NCBI GenBank assembly: GCA_041648755.1
Contig: JBAZOJ010000030.1
Location: 1 to 22,316, forward strand
Length of the DNA stretch: 22,316 bases
From: JBAZOJ01 sp041648755
Lineage (GTDB): Bacteria > Planctomycetota > B143-G9
Reading direction: 5' to 3'
Shown here: in pieces, positions 7,354-16,300 of the stretch
Position numbering within the stretch: the stretch's first letter is position 1
Layout of the letters: each line of letters starts with the position of its first letter
The notes under the pieces: generated by a model
Told to the model about the DNA's origin: nothing
What the model saw: only the letters and a program-made list of their open reading frames with translations
Databases searched by the model: none
Position numbers and translations under genes: made by a program

Positions 7354-9027
7354 CTACCAGCGTTTTCCCTGAACCTTGACTATCTCAACCAGCCTGCTCG
7401 CGATGTAATCCGCCTCGACAATCGGTGAGTGCATCATCCCATTGCGCCCAAGGGTCATGCTGTTGAATATCCTATCCACACCGTCAGGAAGTCGGAGCTC
7501 GATTCCTTTACGCTTGTTCAGCAGGAACCTCTTTCCGATGAACAGCTTGACAGCATCAGAGCCGCGAGCCTGGGCGATGGTCTCGTCGGAGTCAGAATCA
7601 ACACAGCACAACGAAGCATCCGGACACCCCCGAATTGCGTCTATAAGGCCTTTCAGCGCAGCGGGCAAGTCCTTTGCTGTTGATCTGATACACAGAATCT
7701 TGAGTTCCGCAGGCATCTCGAGTCCCGTTCCTTCTGCGGGGAAAAGGCCCTTCACTTTCAAGGATTCGATTTCGCAGGTTCCCCCTGGAACGCAGGACAT
7801 CATGGTCACGAGGCTCGTGAGTGTGCATTCCGCCTCGCGGACAATCAGCGAGCGCAGGGACGGTCGCTTCCCCCCCGCCGCAAACAGGCCTACGGACATG
7901 ACCGAAAGCACCTTCAGTGCGGGGAATACTTCGATGTCCAAGCTACTGTTCAGATTTCGCAACGAGAGATACTCGATTGCCTGCGATTTCACTCGCGGAA
8001 TGAGGCTTTTTGAGTCTTCGTCCATCGAAAGGGATCGAAGCAGTGGGCTCGCGATGGCGTAGGCCGGATTGGCAATGCTCATCCCATGGGCGTGCAGGTG
8101 TTCAAGCTTGTCCGAAGCGAGGATTCCGTCCGGCAATGGCATCTTAGGCAGCCCTTCCGGTGCCACAACGAGAATCCGCAGTTTCGACGCACGGGAGACA
8201 ATGAAGCGATACAAGTCTTCCGGACTGCTGGAGTATCCAATAATCAACCCCTCCAGGTTCGGGTAGCGCAGAGTTGCTGAATCATACGAAAAGCCATTCT
8301 CGTTTATGGTCAGGTACTTCAGGGAAGGCACGTCAAAGTCAGGCAGATACTCATGCGGTGGGGAAATATCCTCGACCGAAACGGGGACATTCCGCTCGTA
8401 TAGGAACTGAGCACTCCATAGGCGACATTGGCTTCCGCACACATGATAGTATTCGATGGGGCAGGCCTTGAGGAACTTGCGCAGGCACGGAGCCTGCTTC
8501 GGGGTAAGGCAAATGTACTTCAGCCCGGTGCAACCCTTGGCGAGCCGATCAAGGATTTCCTCAGGAACTGCCTCTCCGATATACAGGTAACGAAGCAAGC
8601 TGAGATCGAGCAAATCAATGACAGAATCAGGATCTTTGCCGGGAAGCGAAAGGCCGAACAGCTTGTCGTCCCGGTATATCAGCCTGCCGACAATGCGAAA
8701 TCGGGAGTCGCCGCGACCCCGGTCGAAGAACACGTACTTGAAGGGATTGTCGAGCTTAGCGGGCAGATAGCAGAGGACATCATCCTCCCGCAGTGTCGGG
8801 GCGCCCGGCCAGGAGCGCCAGCCAGTGGCAAATGCCGCAAGTCTCTTCGATGACATGTCGAATTCTTCGCTGCCCCCATAGGGCTCGCAGTCGAAACCTG
8901 CGTCCATTTCATAGGAATAACAGAGCGGAGAAGCCTGCTCGATATGTGTATAGACTACTTCGCCGAAAGAGACCGTGCTTGCGGCAAGAAGAAGCAGCAG
9001 ACTGATGGTGAAGGACAGCATTCGCAT
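7354..9027 (-). CDS. Exported leucine-rich repeat-like protein (gene C)
   Basis: The 557-aa protein begins with a signal peptide (MRMLSFTISLLLLLAAS, cut near residue 22). After a cysteine-containing N-terminal region it has irregular leucine-rich stretches spaced like LRRs, for example SLLRYLYIGE, GLKYICLTP, SLKYLTINEN, NLEGLIIGYS, KLRILVVAPE and ALKVLSVMSV. No enzyme motif was seen. Several cysteine pairs suggest disulfides outside the cytoplasm. Architecture (signal peptide, about 100 residues of unknown fold, then degenerate LRR) matches the two neighbours on the same strand, so it is probably a distant paralogue. The start at 9027 has GGGGGA just upstream; an alternative Met is two residues in. 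It lies 126 bp after gene B and may have its own promoter with a TATAAT box. Function unknown; an extracellular binding role is a guess. Confidence 0.72.
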   Translation of the reverse strand: MRMLSFTISLLLLLAASTVSFGEVVYTHIEQASPLCYSYEMDAGFDCEPYGGSEEFDMSSKRLAAFATGWRSWPGAPTLREDDVLCYLPAKLDNPFKYVFFDRGRGDSRFRIVGRLIYRDDKLFGLSLPGKDPDSVIDLLDLSLLRYLYIGEAVPEEILDRLAKGCTGLKYICLTPKQAPCLRKFLKACPIEYYHVCGSQCRLWSAQFLYERNVPVSVEDISPPHEYLPDFDVPSLKYLTINENGFSYDSATLRYPNLEGLIIGYSSSPEDLYRFIVSRASKLRILVVAPEGLPKMPLPDGILASDKLEHLHAHGMSIANPAYAIASPLLRSLSMDEDSKSLIPRVKSQAIEYLSLRNLNSSLDIEVFPALKVLSVMSVGLFAAGGKRPSLRSLIVREAECTLTSLVTMMSCVPGGTCEIESLKVKGLFPAEGTGLEMPAELKILCIRSTAKDLPAALKGLIDAIRGCPDASLCCVDSDSDETIAQARGSDAVKLFIGKRFLLNKRKGIELRLPDGVDRIFNSMTLGRNGMMHSPIVEADYIASRLVEIVKVQGKRW

Positions 9028-9077
9028 ATGGATCCCCCGGGCGGTCGGATGGCTGAAATCCGCCCCCGCCTCATCTC

Positions 9078-9105
9078 ATTATATCCCGGAGATCTGGAGG
9101 CACAA
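9078..9105 (-). promoter_or_regulatory. Possible sigma-70-type promoter for gene C
   Basis: On the minus strand a perfect TATAAT (9083-9078) is preceded at 16 bp by TTGTGC (9105-9100). It lies about 50 bp before the gene C start in the 126-bp gap after gene B. The -35 match is only fair (3 of 6). Confidence 0.45.
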
Positions 9106-9153
9106 GGGAATGCCCTTAGGATATCTGTGATCCGCTTGGCGTGCGTGGAAGTC

Positions 9154-10752
9154 TCAATCAAGCGGGCCTTCGGGGGACATCGGCTCGGCAGTGCTCCTCA
9201 GACCACGGTCATCGAGGCGTATTTCGACAACCACCGTATTCTCTGCCGGGCGCCACACGCTGAACCCAGCTTCTCCGTCGCTTACAGTCCACAGCCGGAC
9301 GTGGGAGAGGGCCGAGCCATCTATGGACGTTGTCAGTATCCCATCGTAAGCCGATATGAAGAGATCCCTGAGATTGGGAAAGGTCGTCTTGAGCTTCTCC
9401 CATGGAACATGGTTGACATCCTCAAGGCTCTGGAAGTGATGAGACAGTATCCGCACGGAGGGGAAGCTTGTGTCCTTCCCTTGGAGTAGGTCGACCCATG
9501 GGAATGACGCATCCTCCGCATGCTGAAGCATGTCCAGGAAGATGGAAAAAGATGCTTCCTTCGCCGTCTGATTTCCGATTTCCGGAGGGTAGAAATAGAT
9601 CTTCCTCGGGTGAAATGGGACAGTTGGCGGGGCTCCCACGCTGGTAAGGAACGTGCCACGTGCAAAAAGTGATTCGACTCCCGAATTGCCCAGCGGGTCA
9701 ACGACCAGCTTCCCTCCGGAAATGTCAAGAACCTTCAGCGAGGCAAGGTTGCCCTTAAGAACCACGAAGGGGTATGAATCGACAAGGCCCTTCATTCTCT
9801 CGTGATGGCTAAAGGAGAGGCAGAGCGTGGAAAGGCCGTGGACATCGATGCTGATTTCCCCTTCACACGGTCCGGATTCCGCTCTGGTTTCAAATGCGAG
9901 AGAGAGGTACCTCAGGTTCTTCTTGCTTCCGAGGATGCTCAGGATGTTGTCTCGGATGCTCCAACAGTCAATCAGAGTGAGTTGGAGGTACCGAACCGAT
10001 TCGGGGATTTCGTTGAGGATTCGCAGGACAAGCCGTTTGTCCGGCGGGGGAACAGGCAGGCACCCATGCGTGTACCACAGGTCAAGCGAGACGGGCTTGA
10101 TGACATCTGCAATCGCACGCCAATTTGCTGGCTCGCCCCGAATTCCGTAGGACGCGTTATACATCGGGCGGGTATACCTCGGCAAATCGTCGCCCGACAA
10201 ACCTTCCACGAAGGCCAGATTGCTGCTTGAAATGCTCTCCGGTGAGAACGATCCCCCCACCCCGCATAGGTACTGCAATCCCCTTATCCGGAGCATCCCC
10301 TCTGGTAGCGGATGCACGTGAGCCTGGCATGAAAGCGACACTATCTCAAGGCCGCTGGCAGTGACCTTTTCAAGGCCTTCCTTGCTGAATATCGCCGCGC
10401 CATGCAGCTTGCCGTCGAGCTTTATCAGCCAGTAGCCTTCGAGCCTCTCTACGTCGACCCGGTGCGCCCCGGCCACATACTTCATGCAGAAAAGCTCGCC
10501 ATAGCAGTGATCGCCGAGAGTGGATTTGTTCTTCGGATAGGCGTCTACCCGCATGATGGTGTACTCGTCGGGAGCAAATGCCCTTTCGTACCTATACTCG
10601 CCAAGCTTCGCGGCGAAGTCGAAGTAGAAATCGTCACCCCTGAGAGAAAAGGCCGCTTCGTCGGCAGCGATTGGGGCAAGCTTCACGGATTCCGGAAGAA
10701 TGAGGCTGACAAGGCAAAGAAGGACGATTGAGGTCAATGTGCGCCTGTTCAT
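9154..10752 (-). CDS. Exported leucine-rich repeat-like protein (gene B, duplicate)
   Basis: The 532-aa protein has a signal peptide (MNRRTLTSIVLLCLVSLILP) and a unique N-terminal domain to about residue 125 (GDDFYFDFAAKLGEY, YWLIKLDGKLHGAA). Degenerate leucine-rich segments follow (SVRYLQLTLIDCWSI, NLRYLSLAF, NLASLKVLDISGGKL). No catalytic motif was seen. It is a tandem copy of gene A: residues 1-121 are almost identical, residues about 212-286 are close, and the regions between and after are strongly diverged except for the final MSPEGPLD. I chose the Met at 10752 because of the GGAGGGCAGGGGA ribosome site directly before it and the signal peptide. The 30-residue extension upstream is read through a copied fragment of the FGE-like gene and is not real. 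Same strand as the FGE-like genes and 86 bp after gene A, so probably co-transcribed. Function unknown. Confidence 0.75.
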   Translation of the reverse strand: MNRRTLTSIVLLCLVSLILPESVKLAPIAADEAAFSLRGDDFYFDFAAKLGEYRYERAFAPDEYTIMRVDAYPKNKSTLGDHCYGELFCMKYVAGAHRVDVERLEGYWLIKLDGKLHGAAIFSKEGLEKVTASGLEIVSLSCQAHVHPLPEGMLRIRGLQYLCGVGGSFSPESISSSNLAFVEGLSGDDLPRYTRPMYNASYGIRGEPANWRAIADVIKPVSLDLWYTHGCLPVPPPDKRLVLRILNEIPESVRYLQLTLIDCWSIRDNILSILGSKKNLRYLSLAFETRAESGPCEGEISIDVHGLSTLCLSFSHHERMKGLVDSYPFVVLKGNLASLKVLDISGGKLVVDPLGNSGVESLFARGTFLTSVGAPPTVPFHPRKIYFYPPEIGNQTAKEASFSIFLDMLQHAEDASFPWVDLLQGKDTSFPSVRILSHHFQSLEDVNHVPWEKLKTTFPNLRDLFISAYDGILTTSIDGSALSHVRLWTVSDGEAGFSVWRPAENTVVVEIRLDDRGLRSTAEPMSPEGPLD

Positions 10753-10762
10753 TCCCCTGCCC

Positions 10763-10834
10763 TCCGTTCTTCTGCCCTGGTGCCGGGCCGACAACGACTC
10801 GGAAGCCGTAAGTACAGTCCTTTGCGAAGGGGAA
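10763..10834 (-). pseudogene. Copied 3' tail of the single-module FGE-like gene
   Basis: Read on the minus strand this encodes FPFAKDCTYGFRVVVGPAPG and QKN, the last residues of the FGE-like protein that ends at 12442, with one change (L to F). The stop codon has become GGA (10763-10765). It has no start or body and is joined at its upstream side to the end of leucine-rich gene A. It is a non-functional remnant that marks the duplication junction and supplies the leader and ribosome site of gene B. Confidence 0.85.
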
Positions 10835-10835
10835 A

Positions 10836-12513
10836 GTCTCACTCAAGCGGGCCTTCGGGGGACATGGCATAGGTGCACACCTTGTCAATGTAGTGCTCGA
10901 TGTGGATTTCGGATACCACGAGCCCCCTCGACGGATTGGCCACTACAATCGAAGAACGACTACTATTGCGGACGGTCCACAGCCTGACCGGCGGAAGAAC
11001 AGACCCGTCAATCATCGCTGTCCCTTCCTCGAAGTACCCAGTCTCAACTACCAGAGCTTCCATGTTGGGGAAAACCGTCCTGATCCTTCCCCATGGAAAG
11101 CCTGCACAGTCCTCGACATCCATTGGGAAGTACTGAGACAGCACCCGCACGGACGGATACGTTTCAGTCGTGTCTTCGAGGAAATCCGACCAATAAATCA
11201 TGGCTTCACGGGCGTTGCGAAGAATCTCTTTGAACAATGCAAGGGAATCAGCGTTTTCCTTTTGATCGCTGCGGAACGCGGGAAGGAACTTGACCTTCCC
11301 AGGGTGAAACTTGGGCGCGCCCACGGCTCTGTGGACGAGGACTGTTCCGTCTGCATGGAATGCCTGGATTCCGCTGTGATCCAGTGGATCGAGAATCAGT
11401 TTCCCGCCTTCCATGTCCAGAACCTTGAGTGAAGCGAGGTTGCCTTTCAACATGACAAACGGGTATGAGTCTCCGATTGCGTAGTGGTTGAAGGACAGGC
11501 GGAGCGCGGTCAGATTGTGGACGTCAATAACTATCTCCCCTTCACACGGTCCCGCTTCTTCGCTGCAATGAAGCGCGAGAGACAGATACTTCAGGTTCTT
11601 TTTGCTTCCGAGGATGCTCAGGATGTTGTCCCGGATGCTCCAGCAGTCAATCAGAGTGAGTTGGAGGTACCGAACTGAATCGGGGATTTCGTTGAGGATT
11701 TGCAGGACAAGGCGTTTGTCCGGCGGGGAAACAGGCAGGCACCCCTGCGTATACCGCAGGTCCAGCGAAACAGGCTTGATAACGTCCACAATTGCCCGCC
11801 ACTTGTCTGCACCGTCGTATAGCCGGTAGGCTGCGCTGTACATCTGGCGGGAGAACATGAGCAACCTATTGTCATAGACTTGCTCATCGAGTTGCACGTT
11901 GCTGCCGGAGATTCCCTTGGGCGAGGAATCTGGGACACTCCCGCAAAGAAATAGTAGCCCTTTTATCTGTAGGACTTTGTCTGCGAGTGGGTACACGCGG
12001 AATTGGAATGACAGCGAAACAAGTTCCAAGCGCCTTTCGAGCACGGCATCAAGACCCGCGTCGCTGAATAAGGCCGCGCCATGCAGCTTGCCGTCGAGCT
12101 TTATCAGCCAGTAGCCTTCGAGCCTCTCAACGTCGACCCGGTGCGCCCCGGCCACATACTTCATACAGAAAAGCTCGCCATAGCAGTGATCGCCGAGAGT
12201 GGATTTGTTCTTCGGATAGGCGTCTACCCGCATGATGGTGTACTCGTCGGGAGCAAATGCCCTTTCGTACTTATACTCGCCAAGCTTCGCGGCGAAGTCG
12301 AAGTAGAAATCGTCACCTCGAAGAGAAAAGGCCACTTCGTCGGCAGCAATTGGGGCGGGCTTCACGGATTCCGGAAGAATGAGGCCGACAAGGCAAAGGA
12401 GGACGATTGAGGTCAATGTGCGCCTGTTCATTCCCCTGCCCTCAGTTCTTCTGCCCCGGTGCCGGGCCGACAACGACTCGTAAGCCGTAAGTGCAGTCCT
12501 TTGCGAAGGGGAA
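10836..12513 (-). repeat. Tandem duplication, copy A
   Basis: This is the other unit of the direct duplication, containing leucine-rich gene A and the true 3' end of the FGE-like gene. To the right the FGE-like gene continues uninterrupted, so this end is the original arrangement. The junction with copy B at 10834-10838 shows a few shared bases (gaa/gtc), as expected for slippage or illegitimate recombination. Confidence 0.85.
10839..12431 (-). CDS. Exported leucine-rich repeat-like protein (gene A)
   Basis: The 530-aa protein has a signal peptide (MNRRTLTSIVLLCLVGLILP) and the same layout as gene B: a conserved N-terminal domain (1-121), a variable stretch, a conserved leucine-rich core (KPVSLDLRYT, SVRYLQLTLIDCWSI, NLKYLSLAL), a variable C-terminal half and the ending MSPEGPLE. 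No enzyme motif was seen. The start at 12431 lies 10 bp after the stop of the single-module FGE-like gene, with GAGGGCAGGGGA as ribosome site overlapping that stop, which indicates tight co-expression. A longer reading frame back to 12818 exists but runs inside the FGE-like gene and is rejected. The protein should be secreted or surface bound. Role unknown; the constant plus variable block pattern suggests a binding protein under diversifying change. Confidence 0.77.
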   Translation of the reverse strand: MNRRTLTSIVLLCLVGLILPESVKPAPIAADEVAFSLRGDDFYFDFAAKLGEYKYERAFAPDEYTIMRVDAYPKNKSTLGDHCYGELFCMKYVAGAHRVDVERLEGYWLIKLDGKLHGAALFSDAGLDAVLERRLELVSLSFQFRVYPLADKVLQIKGLLFLCGSVPDSSPKGISGSNVQLDEQVYDNRLLMFSRQMYSAAYRLYDGADKWRAIVDVIKPVSLDLRYTQGCLPVSPPDKRLVLQILNEIPDSVRYLQLTLIDCWSIRDNILSILGSKKNLKYLSLALHCSEEAGPCEGEIVIDVHNLTALRLSFNHYAIGDSYPFVMLKGNLASLKVLDMEGGKLILDPLDHSGIQAFHADGTVLVHRAVGAPKFHPGKVKFLPAFRSDQKENADSLALFKEILRNAREAMIYWSDFLEDTTETYPSVRVLSQYFPMDVEDCAGFPWGRIRTVFPNMEALVVETGYFEEGTAMIDGSVLPPVRLWTVRNSSRSSIVVANPSRGLVVSEIHIEHYIDKVCTYAMSPEGPLE

Positions 12514-13338
12514 GTCGCTGTAGCGGTTCGCTGAACGGCAGAAAACCATGTAACCGCTCCAGGCACCACCGCGCAGCACACGAGAGCTTCCGTTCTGCGA
12601 GCCAACAGGATCAAGCTCCCATTCCGCCCGATACTCAGCCGAGTACCAGTCCCCGCACCATTCCCACACGTTGCCGTGCATGTCATACAGGCCCCACGCA
12701 TTTGGCTTCCTGCTGCCAACGCGATGCGTACATCCCTCTGAATTCCCATCACACCACATATACTTGAGGAGTTGCTCAAAGTCGCCTGCGGAACTGAATT
12801 CCATTGTGCTTCCTGCACGGCAGCAGTATTCCCACTCGGCTTCCGTGGGCAACCGGTACTCCATGCCGGGCGGCAGCGAGCCCTTCGCGCGCTCCCGTTC
12901 CGTCAGGTTGGCGCAGAACAGGAAGGCATCGTTCCAACTCACCGTATCAACCGGCAAGTCGTCGCCTTTGAAGTAGCTGGGATTCGCGTTCATTACGGCG
13001 CGGTACTGCGCCTGCGTCACCTCGGTTGCGCCAATGAAGAACGCGTAGGAAATGTCCACCCGATGAATGGGCGCTTCGTCGTTGTATGTCTTTTGACCAA
13101 ATATGTTGTTGTGCTTCACATCTTCGCTGTTGTCGGTTCCCATCATGAAGGCGCCGGGGTAGACCGCGACAAGCGGGATCGGGGCATCCTTGTAGGCAAT
13201 CTTCTCAACGCGCGGAGGAGACGGCGTTAGAGAGAACGCCAGCCACGCGCCAACGGCTGCAACCACGGCAAACACAAGAAGGACAGCGAGCAACTTCGTC
13301 TGACCGCGCGGAGGAGCACTTTGGGCATTGCGCTTCAT
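12442..13338 (-). CDS. Membrane-anchored single-module FGE/SUMF1-like protein
   Basis: The 298-aa protein has a membrane anchor at about 15-36 and then one formylglycine-generating-enzyme (FGE-sulfatase, C-type-lectin-like) domain at about 52-292. Hallmarks are FMMGT, FIGATEVTQAQYRAVM, GDDLPVDTVSW, EYRLPTEAEWEYCCRAGS, NAWGLYDMHGNVWEWCGDW, RVLRGGAW and the GLRVVVG end. The active-site pair of true FGE (two Cys five residues apart before the final GFR motif) is missing: here the segment reads FCRSANRYS with only the first Cys. It is therefore probably not a sulfatase-activating enzyme. It follows the four-module gene with a 4-bp ATGA overlap (13335-13338) and precedes leucine-rich gene A by 10 bp. 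Its last ~70 bp were copied downstream. Membrane-held on the outer face of the inner membrane is the likely location. Confidence 0.88.
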   Translation of the reverse strand: MKRNAQSAPPRGQTKLLAVLLVFAVVAAVGAWLAFSLTPSPPRVEKIAYKDAPIPLVAVYPGAFMMGTDNSEDVKHNNIFGQKTYNDEAPIHRVDISYAFFIGATEVTQAQYRAVMNANPSYFKGDDLPVDTVSWNDAFLFCANLTERERAKGSLPPGMEYRLPTEAEWEYCCRAGSTMEFSSAGDFEQLLKYMWCDGNSEGCTHRVGSRKPNAWGLYDMHGNVWEWCGDWYSAEYRAEWELDPVGSQNGSSRVLRGGAWSGYMVFCRSANRYSDFPFAKDCTYGLRVVVGPAPGQKN

Positions 13339-16300
13339 GGCTGCACCAGAATTGGCCCCAGCACCACCCGAAAACCCTCGCCCACACTCCCCATGAATTC
13401 AAGACCCCTCCAACGGCTGTCGCTGCGAACGGAGGCGGCTTTTATGTGCCAGTCTCCCCCGCGCATCAAGCGACATTCCCCCTTTGCCGGACCGATCGGG
13501 TCAACTTGATCATCTGCCTCGATCGGGCGTTCTGCGTAGTAGTCCTGGCACCACTCGCTGACATTCCCAATCATGTCATAAAGACCCCAAGCATTCGGCA
13601 TTTTCGAAGCCACCCTGTGCGGCTCTCCTCCGGAATTTCCTTCGAACCACGCATAGTTCCCCAGCAGATCCCAGGTGCCTTCCGAAGTAGACCAGGGATG
13701 TTCAGCCTTGCTGCCCGCCAGGCAGCAATACTCCCACTCCGCCTCCGTCGGAAGGCGGTATATCTGACCACGGGGAAGGCGACCGCTCTTGCGTTCCGAT
13801 TCCGTCAATCTTCTGCAAAATTCGACGGCGTCGTCCCAGGAAACGCATTCGATCGGCAGATCGTCACCGATGAAGCGACTTGGATTAACACCCATCACGG
13901 CCATGAACTGAGACTGGGTGACCTCCGTGGCTCCAATCTGGAATTCACGGGAGATGCTGACTTTGCGGGTATGCTTTTCCTTCGCAGGATCCTTCTCAAA
14001 GTCCACAAGGAAAGTACCAGGAGAGATGTGGATGAGGTTGCTCTTGATCTGGCGAAGAGCCTCTTTCCACGCCTTGCATCCCTCCCCAATCAAATCCCGA
14101 CCCAGAACAACACGGAACCCGACGTCTGGGAAGCAGTAGCCGGTCTCATATTCAAAGCGATAAGAAGAACTGGAATACTGCCCTCTAAGGCAACAACTGC
14201 TGCTGCGTGCAACACGACTATCTCCCCTCGCAGGGCCGATCGGATCCACTTGAGGGGCAGGATCAAAGTGGTAAGCACTGTATAAGTCCTGGCACCATTC
14301 ACCAACATTTCCATACATGTCGTACAAGCCCCAAGCATTCGGCTTTTTGCTGCCCACTTGATGCGGCTTTCCTCCGAAGTTTCCTTCGATCCATGCGTAG
14401 TCACCAAGGAGACTCCCATCGGCGCCAAAGTAGTAATCGCCGGTGCTTTCTGCGCGACAGCAATATTCCCATTCGGCTTCCGTTGGCAACCGGTACACCA
14501 TCCCATCCAGCAGGCTGCCTCTCTCGCGCTCAGCCTCGGTCAGTCTCCGGCAAAATTCCACCGCTTCTTCCCATGACATCCCCTCGACAGGGAGGTTGTC
14601 ACCTTCATATTCACTCGGATTCTCGCCCATCACAGCGCGATACTGAGCCTGCGTCACCTCCATCGCGCCAATGTAGAAACCGCGAGAAATGGTCACGAGA
14701 TGGACGGGCTTTTCATCATCGCATCCTGTTTCAGAGCCCATCGAGAAAGTGCCTGGTGGGATCGCGACAAGTTGACTTCGCAGGTTCTGCATTGCTTCCT
14801 GCTTCCACCGTTCATTTGCTCGACGCTCCTCCCCAACAAAGTCCCTCCCCAGCACGATGCGAAAACCGAGGCTATCCATCCCGGCGTAAGGATCACACCC
14901 GGAGCGGAATGCGGAGCGAGCGAAAGATGCGTCTCTGTTCCATGAACCGCCCCGCAATACAGTGTCGGTTCCCGTCGATGGTCCGAAGTAATCCGCTTGG
15001 CCGTCACATTCGCGCAAATATCGGCACTCGTACCAGTCCTCGCAGTACTCAAATACATTGCCGTGCATGTCATATAGCCCCCACGCATTCGGTTTCTTCT
15101 GGCCCACAGGGCGCGTGCTCCCCGCTGAATTGCTGTCTAACCAGGCAAAGTCGCGCAGCACATTAGCATCTCCGCCAAAGCAGTACTCCGACGCGCTCCC
15201 CGCCCGGCAGCAGTATTCCCATTCGGCCTCTGTCGGCAGTCGGTACACCATTCCATCGGGAAGATTGCCTTCGTTTCGCTCTGACTCTGTCAGCTTGCTG
15301 CAGAACTCCGCTGCCTCACTCCACGTCACTTGCTCAACAGGCAAATCGTCGCCTCTGAATCGGCTTGGGTTCGCTCCCATTAACGCTCGGTACTGGGATT
15401 GCGTCACTTCCGTGGCTCCGATGCAAAACGCCGTCGCAATTCGGGCACGGTGAACCGGAGTCTCGTCGCCATCGCCATTTTCCGACCCCATTCGGAAGGA
15501 GCCGGCAGGGATTGCGACCAAGGCAATTGGCGCGTTCTTTGCCGCTCTACGCAAGGCGCTGATCTCTTTGTATGCTCTTGCCGCAAGGGTCACTTGGTTA
15601 GCGGCGTCGGCGTGGGCGAGCACCACCCTGAATCCGTAGAAGAAAAATGCATGAATGGAATTGTCCGAATTGCGCCAAGCGGAACTGCATTGACCTGCCT
15701 CATCGCCCCAGTCTCCGCCACGCAATATGCCGGCCATACCTTCTTTCCATAGGACGGGGTCGATCTGTGCATCAACGCTGGCCAGATACTCGCTATATCC
15801 GTCCAAGCACCACTCCTGGACGTTCCCATGCATATCGTACAGGCCCCACGAATTGGGCTTTCTGGTGCCAACAGGATGCGCCTTCCCCTCTGAGTTATCC
15901 TTGAACCACGCGTATTCACCAAGAAGACTCTCATCATCGCCAGAACCGAAATCCCCAGTGTTGCCTGCCCGGCAGCAGTATTCCCATTCTGCCTCAGTGG
16001 GCAGCCGATACTCCATTCCGTCCGGAAGTCGCCCAGCCTCCGCTTCAATTTCCGTCAATTTGCGGCCAAATTCCACCGCGTCACTGCGGCTGACGCTTTC
16101 CACTGGAAAATCGTCGCCCTTGAAACGGCTTGGCGTCTCACCCATTACTGCTTCGTATTGTGCCTGCGTGACTTCTGTCGCGCCCATAAAGAACGGCTTC
16201 GAAAGTGTGACTTTGTGGACAGGAGTCTCCCTGAAAAAGTCTCCCTTCCCGGACCCCATCACAAATGTGCCCGGCATAATAGCCACGAGGCGGATAGGCG

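Larger units (their letters stand above)
9151..10834 (-). repeat. Tandem duplication, copy B
   Basis: This direct-repeat unit of about 1.68 kb contains leucine-rich gene B plus the copied tail of the FGE-like gene. Its left end (gtctcaatcaagcgggcc) matches 10836 (gtctcactcaagcgggcc). Its right end stops matching copy A just after tttgcgaaggggaa. By eye, the first ~430 bases of the transcribed unit differ from copy A at about 17 positions; the far half is much more diverged. Confidence 0.85.

Noticed and set aside
10763..12513. Diversity-generating retroelement: a lectin-like FGE C-terminus with a second copy of its tail downstream, like a variable/template repeat pair
   Set aside because: The few differences between the two tails are not at adenines only, homology continues through the whole next gene, and no reverse transcriptase is present in the window. 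Tandem duplication explains it.
10839..12818. 659-residue version of leucine-rich gene A
   Set aside because: The extra 129 residues overlap the FGE-like gene in another frame. The signal peptide and ribosome site place the start at 12431.
14207..15166. 319-codon plus-strand frame opposite the four-module FGE-like gene
   Set aside because: It lies wholly antisense to well-supported FGE modules, is rich in Ser/Arg/Pro typical of shadow frames and has no recognisable domain.
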